Source: Spirochaetota bacterium (GTDB taxonomy: Bacteria > Spirochaetota > Spirochaetia > B11-G9). From it: 19,435 nt of DNA. Positions 6,592 to 14,653 of this stretch are shown here, piece after piece. The position numbers and the translations under genes are program-made. The DNA is taken from assembly GCA_003641695.1 (NCBI GenBank), contig QNBL01000011.1, positions 1-19,435 of the forward strand. Direction: 5' to 3'. The notes beneath the pieces were generated by a model. That model was not told the origin of the DNA and made no database searches. It saw only the letters and a list, made by a program, of their open reading frames with translations. Positions within the stretch are counted from its first letter, which is position 1, and every line of letters starts with the position of its first letter.

Positions 6592-6620
6592 ATTATATCG
6601 AAAGCGTCAGAAATTTTCCA
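6592..6620 (-). promoter_or_regulatory. Candidate promoter of hppA
   Basis: On the minus strand TGGAAA (6620-6615, four of six -35 bases) is followed after 17 nt by a perfect TATAAT (6597-6592). Transcription would start near 6585, giving a 28-nt leader to the ATG at 6557. The position rules out use of the upstream in-frame ATG at 6593. It also suggests that hppA is at least partly independent of the purine operon. Confidence 0.6.
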
Positions 6621-6669
6621 GTTTTTTGTTATAAATTCTTTTTATGGGAACAATAAGCATTGTATCAGT

Positions 6670-8178
6670 TTAATGCTTAAAGTGCCTTAATCCGGAGAAA
6701 ACCATGGGGATCCCCGCATTGTTGCAGACTTCAATGGAGTCCTTGTCCCTGAGCGATCCTCCCGGCTGAAGGATTGCAGCAATACCGTACTTGACTGCTT
6801 CCTCAGCAACGTCCTTAAAAGGCATAAAGGCATCCGAAACAAGAACTGCTTCCTTTATTCCTTTTTCAGCAGCCCGCTGGAGAGCCTGTTCAGCAGCCCA
6901 TATTCTGTTCACCTGGCCTGAACCGACACCGAGGACCTGTTTATCCTTTACAACTATAATAGCATTGGATTTTACATATCTGCAGATTTTCTCTCCAAAC
7001 AGCAGATCTTCCCTCTGTTTTTCTGTTACCGAAACAGCAGTTACAACTTCAAGTTTGTCAGCGGTTAATACATCCCGTTCCTGAACAAGAATTCCCCCGT
7101 CAACCGTAACCATTTCAGTATAATCTGAAGGTTGTGCTCCCGCCTTGATCAAACGGATATTCTTCCTGGACTTTAGAATTTCCAGAGCATCTTCGTTAAA
7201 ATCAGGAGCAATAACTACTTCAAGAAAGATCCCGCTCATTTTCTCAGCTGTCTTGGCATCCACTGTCCGGTTAAACGCAACAATTCCTCCGAAAATCGAA
7301 ACAGGATCCCCTTCGTAAGCCCTTGTGTACGCTTCAAATACCGTTTCGGCAACGGCAGCACCGCAGGGGGTATTGTGTTTAAGCCCGCAGCATGCGGTTT
7401 CTTCAAACTCACAGACAACCTTCCATGCACTATCCATATCCCGGTAGTTGTTATAGGAGAGATCCTTTCCATGAAGCTGCACAAAACTGTTCATTCCCCC
7501 TTCTCCAAGCAGGGAGCTGTAAAAAGCTGATTTCTGATGGGGATTTTCCCCGTACCGGAGATCCTTTGTCTTCTCAAAGGAACCTCTCAAGAAAAGGGGA
7601 AGCCCGTCTTCCAAAAGGAATGCAGAGACCGCAGCATCGTAGCTGCTCATCAGATTGAAGACTTTCCCTGCAAGATGTTTCCGGTAGGCAAAATCCACAT
7701 TATCCGATGCTTCAAGCCGTTCCCTCACCCCCCGGTAATCATCAGGATCGGAGATTACGACAACATCTTTGAAGTTTTTGGCTGCAGCCCGGAGCATTGT
7801 CGGACCGCCGATATCAATAAACTCAAGTTTCTCTTCAAAGGAGAGATCACTTTTATATTTCTCAAAAAAAGGATACAGATTGACCACAAGGATATCAATC
7901 GGAATAATTCCTTCTCTTTCAATTGTATCCATGTCTTCCCTGTTGTCCCGTCTGGCAAGCAGCCCGCCATGAACTTTCGGGTGCAGGGTTTTTACTCTCC
8001 CGTCAAGTATCTCGGGAAATCCCGTCATCTCGCTGACCTCGGTTACCGGGATACCCCGCTCTTTCAAATGGCGGAATGTCCCCCCGGTGGAAAGCAGCTC
8101 GATCCCCCTTCTCTCAAGGAAATCTGCAAACTCAGCTATCCCTTTTTTGTTGTAAACACTCAATAAAGCCCGTTTCAT
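6670..8178 (-). CDS. purH: Bifunctional AICAR formyltransferase / IMP cyclohydrolase
   Basis: The 502-residue enzyme performs the last two steps of de novo IMP synthesis: formyl transfer from 10-formyl-THF to AICAR, then ring closure. The N-terminal MGS-like cyclohydrolase domain (about 1-190) has STGGT (30-34), EILDGRVKTLHPKVHGGLLARR and IDIGGPTMLRAAAKN. The C-terminal transferase has DLRYGENPHQ and the active-site Lys-His of LKHNTPCGAA. The order N-T-P-C-G differs slightly from the common T-N-P-C-G, but the Lys-His pair is intact. Length is just below the usual 510-530. It has a strong ribosome binding site (GGAGAGG) and lies 24 nt after guaB in the same operon. Identity is certain. Confidence 0.98.
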   Translation of the reverse strand: MKRALLSVYNKKGIAEFADFLERRGIELLSTGGTFRHLKERGIPVTEVSEMTGFPEILDGRVKTLHPKVHGGLLARRDNREDMDTIEREGIIPIDILVVNLYPFFEKYKSDLSFEEKLEFIDIGGPTMLRAAAKNFKDVVVISDPDDYRGVRERLEASDNVDFAYRKHLAGKVFNLMSSYDAAVSAFLLEDGLPLFLRGSFEKTKDLRYGENPHQKSAFYSSLLGEGGMNSFVQLHGKDLSYNNYRDMDSAWKVVCEFEETACCGLKHNTPCGAAVAETVFEAYTRAYEGDPVSIFGGIVAFNRTVDAKTAEKMSGIFLEVVIAPDFNEDALEILKSRKNIRLIKAGAQPSDYTEMVTVDGGILVQERDVLTADKLEVVTAVSVTEKQREDLLFGEKICRYVKSNAIIVVKDKQVLGVGSGQVNRIWAAEQALQRAAEKGIKEAVLVSDAFMPFKDVAEEAVKYGIAAILQPGGSLRDKDSIEVCNNAGIPMVFSGLRHFKH

Positions 8179-8202
8179 CTTTTCCCTCTCCTGTCTGAAT
8201 AC

Positions 8203-9639
8203 CTATTTTGAATAATTGGGAGCTTCCCTCGTGATGGAAACATCATGAGGATGACTTTCCTTAAGACCTGCAGAGGTTATTCTTACAAACCTTTTATACT
8301 TCTTAAAGGATTCGATATCCCCGCAGCCGCAGTAACTCATCCCTTTCTTAAGCCCTGAAACAAGCTGGTATATAAAGGGCTGCAGTTCCCCCTTGAAAGG
8401 GACTCGTCCCTCGATACCCTCAGGAACCGGGGAATCCCCCTCCTTTATCTGGTAGCGGTCTCCAGAACCGTCTTTGATGGCTCCAATGGATCCCATACCC
8501 CGGTAGGATTTAAATATCCTTCCTTCATATATAATTTCATTTCCCGGTGCTTCCTTGAGTCCTGCCAGCATGTTCCCGAGCATTACCGTACTCGCTCCTG
8601 CTGCAATGGCCTTTGCAATGTCGCCGGAATACTTTATTCCGCCGTCTGCAATAACGGGAACATTGTGTTTATCCGCTTCTTCGGCACATTCCAAAACTGC
8701 TGAAAACTGGGCAACACCTACCCCGGCCACAACCCTCGTTGTACAGATTGATCCTGGCCCGACACCAATCTTTACCGCATCAGCACCGGCTTCTATCGGC
8801 CTGGCTGTTCCATCGGCTGTTGCGGTATTCCCGCCGACAACCGGTACCGGATACCGTTTCTTTATATCCGCTACAGCATCAAGGACACTTTTTGCATCTC
8901 CATGGGCAGTATCGATAACAACAAAATCCACATTATGTTCCATCAGCAGGGGGAGCCTTCTGGTGTAATCCATGGGTGAAATAGCTGCTCCGGCAATCAA
9001 TCGCCCTTTTACATCCAGAGCGGCCTCGGGATACAGTCTCTTTTTCTCCATATCCTTAACGGTAATCAAACCGGTAAGTCTGCCTTCAGCATCCGTAACA
9101 GGAAGTTTCTCGATCCTGTGTTTGTTGAATTTATCCCGGGCACTTTCCGGAGTAGGCGAACCTGATGCAACCACCGGATCTTTGGTCATTGCACTTTTAA
9201 CCGTCATGTCAAAGTCCTGACAGAATCTTAAATCCCTTCCGGTAATAATACCCACCAACTTTCCGTTTTCAACAACCGGAAGTCCGGAAACAGCAAACCT
9301 TCTCATTATATCCTGAACGTCCCGTATGGTTTGAGAAGGATGTACCGTTACAGGATTGTCTATTATCCAGTTTAAAAACCTTTTTACCTTCCCTACCTGC
9401 CGGGCCTGCTCATGGGGAGCAAGATTCCGGTGGATAACCCCCGCTCCCCCCTGAAGAGCCATGGCTATTGCCAGCTTATCCTCGGTTACCGTATCCATTG
9501 CTGCGGAAAGAATCGGCACGTTAAGTTCAATTCCCGAAACCAGAGTTGTCTTTGTCTGTGCATCCCCGGGGAGAACATCCGAATAGCCCGGAACCAGGAG
9601 GATATCATCGTAACTGTACGTCTGTTGTATCTCAGCCAT
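8203..9639 (-). CDS. guaB: IMP dehydrogenase
   Basis: The 478-residue enzyme oxidises IMP to XMP with NAD+, the committed step to GMP. The TIM-barrel parts flank two CBS domains (about 94-138 and 152-198). The catalytic loop GVGPGSICTTRVV holds Cys299, followed by ADGGIKYSGD and LGNMLAG for phosphate binding. The mobile flap contains the motif PEGIEGRVPFKG. Length is typical (480-490). Its start overlaps the end of purB by 8 nt and has no strong ribosome binding site of its own, so expression is likely coupled to purB. The intact CBS pair suggests purine-nucleotide regulation, as known in bacterial IMPDHs. Identity is certain. Confidence 0.98.
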   Translation of the reverse strand: MAEIQQTYSYDDILLVPGYSDVLPGDAQTKTTLVSGIELNVPILSAAMDTVTEDKLAIAMALQGGAGVIHRNLAPHEQARQVGKVKRFLNWIIDNPVTVHPSQTIRDVQDIMRRFAVSGLPVVENGKLVGIITGRDLRFCQDFDMTVKSAMTKDPVVASGSPTPESARDKFNKHRIEKLPVTDAEGRLTGLITVKDMEKKRLYPEAALDVKGRLIAGAAISPMDYTRRLPLLMEHNVDFVVIDTAHGDAKSVLDAVADIKKRYPVPVVGGNTATADGTARPIEAGADAVKIGVGPGSICTTRVVAGVGVAQFSAVLECAEEADKHNVPVIADGGIKYSGDIAKAIAAGASTVMLGNMLAGLKEAPGNEIIYEGRIFKSYRGMGSIGAIKDGSGDRYQIKEGDSPVPEGIEGRVPFKGELQPFIYQLVSGLKKGMSYCGCGDIESFKKYKRFVRITSAGLKESHPHDVSITREAPNYSK

Positions 9640-11068
9640 TTTTCAATTTACCTCTTACCACTTTAACAATTGATCTGTATCTTTCTGCCAGCATTCTGGC
9701 TTTTTCAACTGATTTTCCCCGGTACAGCGACGGGTTGGAAAAAAAATCTTCCGCATCAACCCCTGTGGTAGCTTCCAAACGGCTGCATATCATATCCCAT
9801 ATTCCGGAATCACGCTTTAGTGCATCAACAAGTTTTTCACCGGTTTCTTCGCAGGAGAGCGTAAGTTTCCTCACCCTTTCATGTGCATCCGGATCACCGG
9901 AAAGTGAAAGCAGAACATAAGCCGCTTCGGCCAGGACCATATCCCCATGAAGGGTTATGTTCTTTTTCAACCGCTCCCTGTCTACCCTCACAGAGGCCAG
10001 GATCTTTTTCATTCTGGCAGAGGCGGCAGTAAAACCGGAAATATAATCCGCAACAAAGCGCATGGATGCAGAATTGCTCATATCCCTCTGATGCTCGGAG
10101 ATCTGATCCATATAAAAGCTCATTACCCGGGGAGCAAACGCTTTCCACAAACTCTTTACATGCTCCGAATTCCATGGGTTTCTTTTCTGGGGCATGGTGG
10201 AGGAACCCACCTGGGTTTTTGAAAAGAACTCCCGAAGTTCGTCTATCTCCGTTCTCTGCAGGTGGCGCAGATCATCTGCAAGATTTGCGATTATCCCAAA
10301 AGCAACGTTAAGCTCCAGAAGCATCCTTAAGAGGTACTCAGGTTCCACCATCTGGGTAGAATACTCTGCAGGTTCAATCCCCAGAGTGTTAAGAAAATCC
10401 TTTTCGAAAGCAACAGGATCCTTTACCAAAAGGCTGGATGCATTGTACGCACCCACAGCTCCTGCGAACTTGCCCCGCAGGTTTGCCGACAGTTTTTCCA
10501 GCTCCAGGATTGATTTCCCAAGCCGGGCGGTAAATTCTGCAAAAGAAAACCCCAGGGTAACGGGTACTGCATGCTGGCCATGCGTTCTCCCCACCTGGGG
10601 TGTTTCAGCTTCTCTGTCAGAAATCTCAATAATCTCTTCCAGAAGCTCCGTCAGCAGCGGAATAACAACCTTCCTCACAGCATCTCTCATCCGCAGAGCC
10701 TGGGCAGTATCCAGTATATCAACGGAGGTTGCACCAAGATGAACATAATTACTGATCCCTGCGGGGATTTTTCTCTTGATTACATTTACCAGAGCACGCA
10801 GATTATGCCGGGTTTTCTCTTCTTCAAGATACACCTCTTCCGGAGTGATCTCACTCTCAAGTTTATCCAGTACATCATCGTAGGTGTGATAATCGGATAC
10901 ATTCATTTTTACATGCATCTTCAAAAGAGCGATCTCGACCTTAAGGCAGTATCGAACGACTGCCTCTTCGCTGAGATAGTTACTCAGGGACTCAAAAAGA
11001 TCCCTGTTGGACAGATAATAACGGTGGTCCAGGGGCGATAAGTTTTTAAAGATATTTCGTGCTTCCAT
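9632..11068 (-). CDS. purB: Adenylosuccinate lyase
   Basis: The 478-residue fumarase/aspartase-superfamily enzyme splits SAICAR to AICAR plus fumarate and adenylosuccinate to AMP plus fumarate. Motifs are VHLGATSVDILDTAQ, VGRTHGQHAVP (about 159-169, catalytic His) and the superfamily signature SSTMPQKRNP (289-298). It heads the purB-guaB-purH operon. I chose the ATG at 11068; an in-frame TTG at 11074 lies just before it. Neither has a Shine-Dalgarno site, and the likely promoter places the first transcribed base on the ATG itself, so the mRNA may be leaderless. The 478-residue length suits the longer PurB subgroup. Identity is firm. Confidence 0.96.
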   Translation of the reverse strand: MEARNIFKNLSPLDHRYYLSNRDLFESLSNYLSEEAVVRYCLKVEIALLKMHVKMNVSDYHTYDDVLDKLESEITPEEVYLEEEKTRHNLRALVNVIKRKIPAGISNYVHLGATSVDILDTAQALRMRDAVRKVVIPLLTELLEEIIEISDREAETPQVGRTHGQHAVPVTLGFSFAEFTARLGKSILELEKLSANLRGKFAGAVGAYNASSLLVKDPVAFEKDFLNTLGIEPAEYSTQMVEPEYLLRMLLELNVAFGIIANLADDLRHLQRTEIDELREFFSKTQVGSSTMPQKRNPWNSEHVKSLWKAFAPRVMSFYMDQISEHQRDMSNSASMRFVADYISGFTAASARMKKILASVRVDRERLKKNITLHGDMVLAEAAYVLLSLSGDPDAHERVRKLTLSCEETGEKLVDALKRDSGIWDMICSRLEATTGVDAEDFFSNPSLYRGKSVEKARMLAERYRSIVKVVRGKLKNG

Positions 11069-11074
11069 TTCCAA

Positions 11075-11103
11075 TTAATAGACAAAAGCATGAGGTTTGT
11101 AAA
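11075..11103 (-). promoter_or_regulatory. Candidate promoter of the purB-guaB-purH operon, possibly leaderless
   Basis: On the minus strand TTTACA (11103-11098, five of six -35 bases) is followed after 17 nt by TATTAA (11080-11075, four of six). Six nt then separate the -10 box from the purB ATG, so the A of the start codon would be +1. No purine-operator motif that I know is visible. Confidence 0.45.
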
Positions 11104-11113
11104 GAGCTCAATA

Positions 11114-11142
11114 TTGTTATGAGAAGACTTTTCCTGTAGAAT
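11114..11142 (+). promoter_or_regulatory. Candidate promoter of hslO
   Basis: TTGTTA (11114-11119, four of six) is followed after 17 nt by TAGAAT (11137-11142, five of six). The ATG starts six nt later. Either the transcript is leaderless, or the real start lies upstream and GGAAAG (11143-11148) serves as ribosome binding site; if it does, this hexamer pair is not the functional promoter. Confidence 0.35.
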
Positions 11143-11148
11143 GGAAAG

Positions 11149-12075
11149 ATGATTATAAAAGCCATAGAAAACCCTAAACTTCTCGATCATCTGAATTCGA
11201 TTTCTCCGGATGGAACGAAAATATTTCTGCTGGGAAACGGAACAGTACGGGGTTCACTCCTCCATGGAACAAAAATGATAAACCAGATGAGAGTGAATCA
11301 TGGCCTGGGCATTCTTGAGACTCTGGCCCTTGGACATGCATACATAGGGACGGGACTACTGACATCCATGATAAAGGGGAACGACAGAATCGGTATGATG
11401 ATAGAGTGCGGCGGACCGATAAAAGGGATATCTACAGAAGCTTCGGCAGACGGCGGAATCAGAGGTTACCTGCTCAATAATCCAATACCCATCGGCACCC
11501 CTTTGGAAAGTTTTGATCTCTCTCCGTTCTTCGGCCCTGGTTTTTTAAAAATAACCAGGTATATAGAAGGAGCCAGGCACCCCTTCTCCGGTCAGGTCAT
11601 GCTGAACTACGGAAATATCGCCCAGGATCTGGCTCTCTATTTCAACACATCGGAACAGATAAAGACCCTCTTTTCCATAAGTATCAAGTTCGACAGGGAA
11701 GGTGATGCCATCGGTGCAGGAGGGCTGTTTCTCCAGGAACTTCCAGGGGCTGACGGAGGGGTCCTCGGAGCTTTGGAAGACCGGGTAAAGAAGATGCCTT
11801 CAATCGGTCTTTTCTTCTCCGAAAAGGGCAGAGTGGAAGATCTTGTAACTGATACCTTTAAGGATTTTTCCCCAGGCATTATTGCTGACAAACACACAGC
11901 CTTCAGCTGCAGCTGCAGCAAAGAAAAGTTCGGTTCTTTTCTTTCATCCCTGAAGGGTGAAGAGAAGGAGAAAATCATGAAGGAAGGGCCATTCCCCCTT
12001 GTTACCACCTGCCATAACTGCGGGACAGACTATGAGTTTACAAGGGATGAGGTTATGGAGCTCTTTTCAAACTGA
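11149..12075 (+). CDS. hslO: Redox-regulated holdase chaperone Hsp33
   Basis: The 308-residue cytoplasmic protein binds unfolding proteins when its Cys pairs become oxidised. The N-terminal holdase domain shows LLHGTKMINQMRVNHGLG and a later GQVMLNYGNIAQDLALYF. The C-terminal redox switch has C254-S-C256 and C288-H-N-C291, with 31 residues between the pairs, so the usual four Zn ligands are all present. Length is near the usual 290-300. The gene is divergent from the purine operon and convergent with the receiver gene at 12093-12455 with 17 nt between; no intrinsic terminator is visible there. Presence of an oxidant sensor fits an anaerobe that meets occasional oxygen. Confidence 0.96.
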   Translation: MIIKAIENPKLLDHLNSISPDGTKIFLLGNGTVRGSLLHGTKMINQMRVNHGLGILETLALGHAYIGTGLLTSMIKGNDRIGMMIECGGPIKGISTEASADGGIRGYLLNNPIPIGTPLESFDLSPFFGPGFLKITRYIEGARHPFSGQVMLNYGNIAQDLALYFNTSEQIKTLFSISIKFDREGDAIGAGGLFLQELPGADGGVLGALEDRVKKMPSIGLFFSEKGRVEDLVTDTFKDFSPGIIADKHTAFSCSCSKEKFGSFLSSLKGEEKEKIMKEGPFPLVTTCHNCGTDYEFTRDEVMELFSN

Positions 12076-12092
12076 CTGAAACAGCCGGCTGC

Positions 12093-12455
12093 TTATATAC
12101 TTTCCAGTATTTTTAACAGTTCCATTTTTCTAATGGGTTTTTTTAAAAATACAACATTCTCAATAGCTTCAACCCTGTCTTTGTAATCGGCGTAACTGTA
12201 TCCGGAAGCGAGAATAACAGGGATTTTATTATCTGCAGCAATGACCTCAGCCGTCTCGATCCCCGACATTCCCCCTCCAAGGCTGATGTCCATTATAACA
12301 AGACCGGCAGTATCATTTTGAAGCTGAGCAAGCGCATCTTCCCCGGTGGTAACATAGCTGCTGTTCGTATATCCGGACCTTTTCAAGTCCTGCTGCAGAG
12401 ACATCGCAGAAAGGACTTCATCCTCAACAATGAGTATAGGTGTTTCTTTTTTCAT
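12093..12455 (-). CDS. Stand-alone CheY-like response regulator receiver
   Basis: The 120-residue protein consists of a single receiver domain with no output domain. All phospho-transfer residues are present: acidic pair E11-D12, phospho-acceptor D56 (in VIMDISL), S84 and K106 (in LKKPI). The SLGGGMSGIE stretch after D56 is like receivers paired with hybrid or PAS-type histidine kinases. No kinase or CheA lies in the window, so the partner is unknown. The ATG has no ribosome binding site; a promoter-like pair lies so that +1 would fall on the ATG. It is divergent from the methylmalonyl-CoA mutase operon. A role other than CheY itself (output by protein contact) is likely. Confidence 0.9.
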   Translation of the reverse strand: MKKETPILIVEDEVLSAMSLQQDLKRSGYTNSSYVTTGEDALAQLQNDTAGLVIMDISLGGGMSGIETAEVIAADNKIPVILASGYSYADYKDRVEAIENVVFLKKPIRKMELLKILESI

Positions 12456-12461
12456 ACTGTC

Positions 12462-12490
12462 AATTTACACTATTTTTGATCAGTATTCAA
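12462..12490 (-). promoter_or_regulatory. Weak candidate promoter of the receiver gene
   Basis: On the minus strand TTGAAT (12490-12485) is followed after 17 nt by TAAATT (12467-12462); each matches four of six consensus bases. Six nt separate the -10 box from the ATG, again placing +1 at the start codon. In the rest of the 108-nt divergent region I find no convincing promoter for the mutase operon, only AT-rich sequence and several TATA-like hexamers without a partner -35. Confidence 0.3.
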
Positions 12491-12563
12491 TTTATAAGTG
12501 GCGGTATATGCAAAATAGGGTTATACTTTGTCTATATAGTGATAATACAGTAGGAGCAATATA

Positions 12564-14231
12564 GTGCAAGAATCGATCAAAAACCGGAAAACCGAATGGG
12601 AAGAATCTGTTTTAAATAAGGTTCTGCAGAAATTCCCTGAAAGAAAAGAGACATTTACCACCGGATCAGATAAACCGGTAGAAAGACTTTATCTGCCTCA
12701 AGAGGAATCAAAGGGTGATTATCTGGAAAAGCTTGGTTTTCCCGGCGAGTATCCCTACACAAGAGGTGTTCAGCCTACCATGTACCGCGGCCGGTTATGG
12801 ACCATGAGACAGTACGCAGGATTCGGCACAGCTGAGGAATCAAATGAACGGTACAAATATCTCCTTGATCAGGGGCAGACAGGCCTCTCCATAGCCTTTG
12901 ACCTGCCGACCCAGATAGGTTATGACTCAGATGACCCGGTCAGCATGGGGGAGGTCGGCAAAGTGGGAGTTGCCATTGACAGTCTGAAAGATATGGAGAT
13001 CCTCTTTTCAGGGATTCCCCTGGACAAGGTATCGACCTCCATGACCATAAACGCCCCTGCAGCAATACTGCTTGCAATGTACATTGCCGTTGCTGAAAAG
13101 CAGGGAGTTACCAGGGACAGAATTCGGGGAACCATTCAAAATGATATTCTGAAAGAGTATATTGCCAGAGGTACGTATATATTCCCGCCGGCCCCGTCCA
13201 TGAGACTCATTAACAACACCTTTGAATTCTGCTCAAAAGAAGTGCCCAAATGGAATACCATAAGTATATCGGGGTATCATATACGGGAAGCCGGGTCCAC
13301 AGCCGTTCAGGAGATTGCCTTTACCATAGCAGACGGGATAGAGTACGTACGCAACGCAATGAGCACCGGCCTCGACGTTGATCAGTTTGCAGGACGGTTA
13401 TCCTTCTTTTTCAATGCCCACAATGATCTTTTTGAAGAGGCAGCCAAGTACCGTGCTGCACGAAGAATTTGGGCACGGATAATGAAGGAGAAGTTTTCCG
13501 CCAGGAAAGAAAAGTCCATGATGATGCGGTTTCATACCCAGACTGCAGGATCGACCCTGACTGCACAACAGCCGGACAACAATGTAATCCGGGTGACAAT
13601 ACAGACCCTCGCTGCGGTCCTTGGAGGAACCCAGAGTCTGCATACTAACTCCAAAGATGAGGCCCTTGCTCTGCCGACGGAAGATTCGGTCAGGGTAGCA
13701 TTACGGACTCAGCAGATCGTTGCTCATGAATCAGGAGCAGCCAATACTGTTGACCCCCTTGCAGGCTCTTATTTTGTCGAACAGATGACCGATGAAATAG
13801 AGAAGGAAGCTCTTGAATACATAGAAAAAATAGAAAAGATGGGCGGTATGGTACGGGCAATTGAAGCCGGATATGTTCAGAAGGAGATCCAGGATTCCGC
13901 CTACAGATATCAGAAAGCGGTGGAAAAAGGGGAGAGAATTGTAGTCGGTGTCAACAAGTTTACCGTAGAGGAAGAGGAGCCCAGGGGGCTGCTCAAGGTT
14001 GATCCTGCCTTGCGCGATGTACAGATAAAGAAGATAGAAGAGATCAAGGACAGCAGAGACGGCAGCAAGGTTGAAGCGGCCCTGGCCGCTTTAAAGCGGG
14101 GTGCTGCAGATGAATCGGTTAACCTTATGCCGCTGATTCTTGACGCCGTACACGCATATGCGACCCTTGGGGAGATTACCGGTGTCCTGAGGGAAGAATT
14201 CGGCGAATACCGGGAATCAATAGTACTTTAG
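12564..14231 (+). CDS. Methylmalonyl-CoA mutase large (catalytic) subunit, without B12 domain
   Basis: The 555-residue TIM-barrel subunit interconverts methylmalonyl-CoA and succinyl-CoA by a B12 radical rearrangement. The B12-binding domain is missing from this chain and is encoded by the next gene, as in archaeal and some anaerobic bacterial enzymes. MYRGRLWTMRQYAGFGTAEESN (start near residue 73) contains Y84, and R214 lies in PSMRLI. They align with Tyr89 and Arg207 of the Propionibacterium enzyme, which hold the carboxylate; isobutyryl-CoA mutases have Phe and Gln there. Catalytic His239 is in SISGYHIREAG. Start is GTG with AGGAG (12552-12556) 7 nt upstream; no good ATG alternative is nearby. 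Ethylmalonyl-CoA mutase is less likely given the operon partners. Confidence 0.95.
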   Translation: MQESIKNRKTEWEESVLNKVLQKFPERKETFTTGSDKPVERLYLPQEESKGDYLEKLGFPGEYPYTRGVQPTMYRGRLWTMRQYAGFGTAEESNERYKYLLDQGQTGLSIAFDLPTQIGYDSDDPVSMGEVGKVGVAIDSLKDMEILFSGIPLDKVSTSMTINAPAAILLAMYIAVAEKQGVTRDRIRGTIQNDILKEYIARGTYIFPPAPSMRLINNTFEFCSKEVPKWNTISISGYHIREAGSTAVQEIAFTIADGIEYVRNAMSTGLDVDQFAGRLSFFFNAHNDLFEEAAKYRAARRIWARIMKEKFSARKEKSMMMRFHTQTAGSTLTAQQPDNNVIRVTIQTLAAVLGGTQSLHTNSKDEALALPTEDSVRVALRTQQIVAHESGAANTVDPLAGSYFVEQMTDEIEKEALEYIEKIEKMGGMVRAIEAGYVQKEIQDSAYRYQKAVEKGERIVVGVNKFTVEEEEPRGLLKVDPALRDVQIKKIEEIKDSRDGSKVEAALAALKRGAADESVNLMPLILDAVHAYATLGEITGVLREEFGEYRESIVL

Positions 14232-14248
14232 GATCAGGAGAAAAAAGC

Positions 14249-14653
14249 ATGGAACGAAAAACAAGAATTGAAATTGCAAAACCCGGTCTTGACGGCCACG
14301 ACAGGGGAGCAAAATACATAGCACGGGCCCTGAAGGATGCAGGGTACGAAGTGATCTATACAGGAATCCGGCAGACTCCTGAATCAATAGTTGCAACTGC
14401 GATCCAGGAGGATGTGGATTTTGTCGGCTTAAGCCTTCTGTCGGGAGCTCACAACGAACTTTTTCCGAGGGTTGTAGAGCTGCTGAAAACAGAAGGAGCT
14501 GAAGATATAATTGTATTCGGAGGGGGGGTGATTCCTGAAGAAGATATTGAGCCCCTTACAAAAAAAGGGATACAGGCAATATTCAGACCCGGAACCCCGA
14601 TTAGTGCCGTTATTGATTTTATAGAATCCAAGAAAAAAACTACAGCAGCATAA
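14249..14653 (+). CDS. Methylmalonyl-CoA mutase B12-binding small subunit
   Basis: The 134-residue cobalamin-binding domain has the three B12 marks: DGHDRG (15-20) with His18 as lower cobalt ligand, SLLSGAH (62-68), and GGG (91-93) before VIPEED. It would pair with the catalytic subunit encoded 17 nt upstream to form the active mutase. A GGAG ribosome binding site precedes the ATG. The C-terminal tail is short and Lys-rich, with no extra domain. The MeaB-type GTPase that loads and protects the cofactor starts directly after its stop. Identity is firm. Confidence 0.96.
   Translation: MERKTRIEIAKPGLDGHDRGAKYIARALKDAGYEVIYTGIRQTPESIVATAIQEDVDFVGLSLLSGAHNELFPRVVELLKTEGAEDIIVFGGGVIPEEDIEPLTKKGIQAIFRPGTPISAVIDFIESKKKTTAA

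Noticed and set aside
6558..6593. Upstream ATG at 6593 adding 12 residues to HppA
   Set aside because: It falls inside the TATAAT of the likely promoter and has no ribosome binding site, while the ATG at 6557 has GGAAGGA close upstream and begins the first membrane segment naturally.
6650..6663. Inverted repeat ACAAT-AAGC-ATTGT after purH as a terminator
   Set aside because: The stem is five weak base pairs and no T-run follows on the minus strand.
7537..8166. Long open frame on the plus strand opposite purH, and similar ones at 1475-1906, 9546-9920, 10194-10742 and 15553-16137 (minus)
   Set aside because: Each lies antisense or out of frame to a certain gene, has no ribosome binding site or family features, and has compositions typical of shadow frames.
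6670..8178. Altered motif LKHNTPCG in PurH as a sign of lost transferase activity
   Set aside because: The active-site Lys-His pair and all other motifs are intact; the neighbouring order of N and T looks like ordinary family variation.
12082..12091. Perfect palindrome CAGCCGGCTG between hslO and the receiver gene as a terminator
   Set aside because: It can form only a 3-bp stem with a tetraloop and no T-run follows on either strand.
12564..14231. Isobutyryl-CoA or 2-hydroxyisobutyryl-CoA mutase instead of methylmalonyl-CoA mutase
   Set aside because: Y84 and R214 match the carboxylate-binding Tyr and Arg of methylmalonyl-CoA mutase, and an epimerase gene is in the operon.
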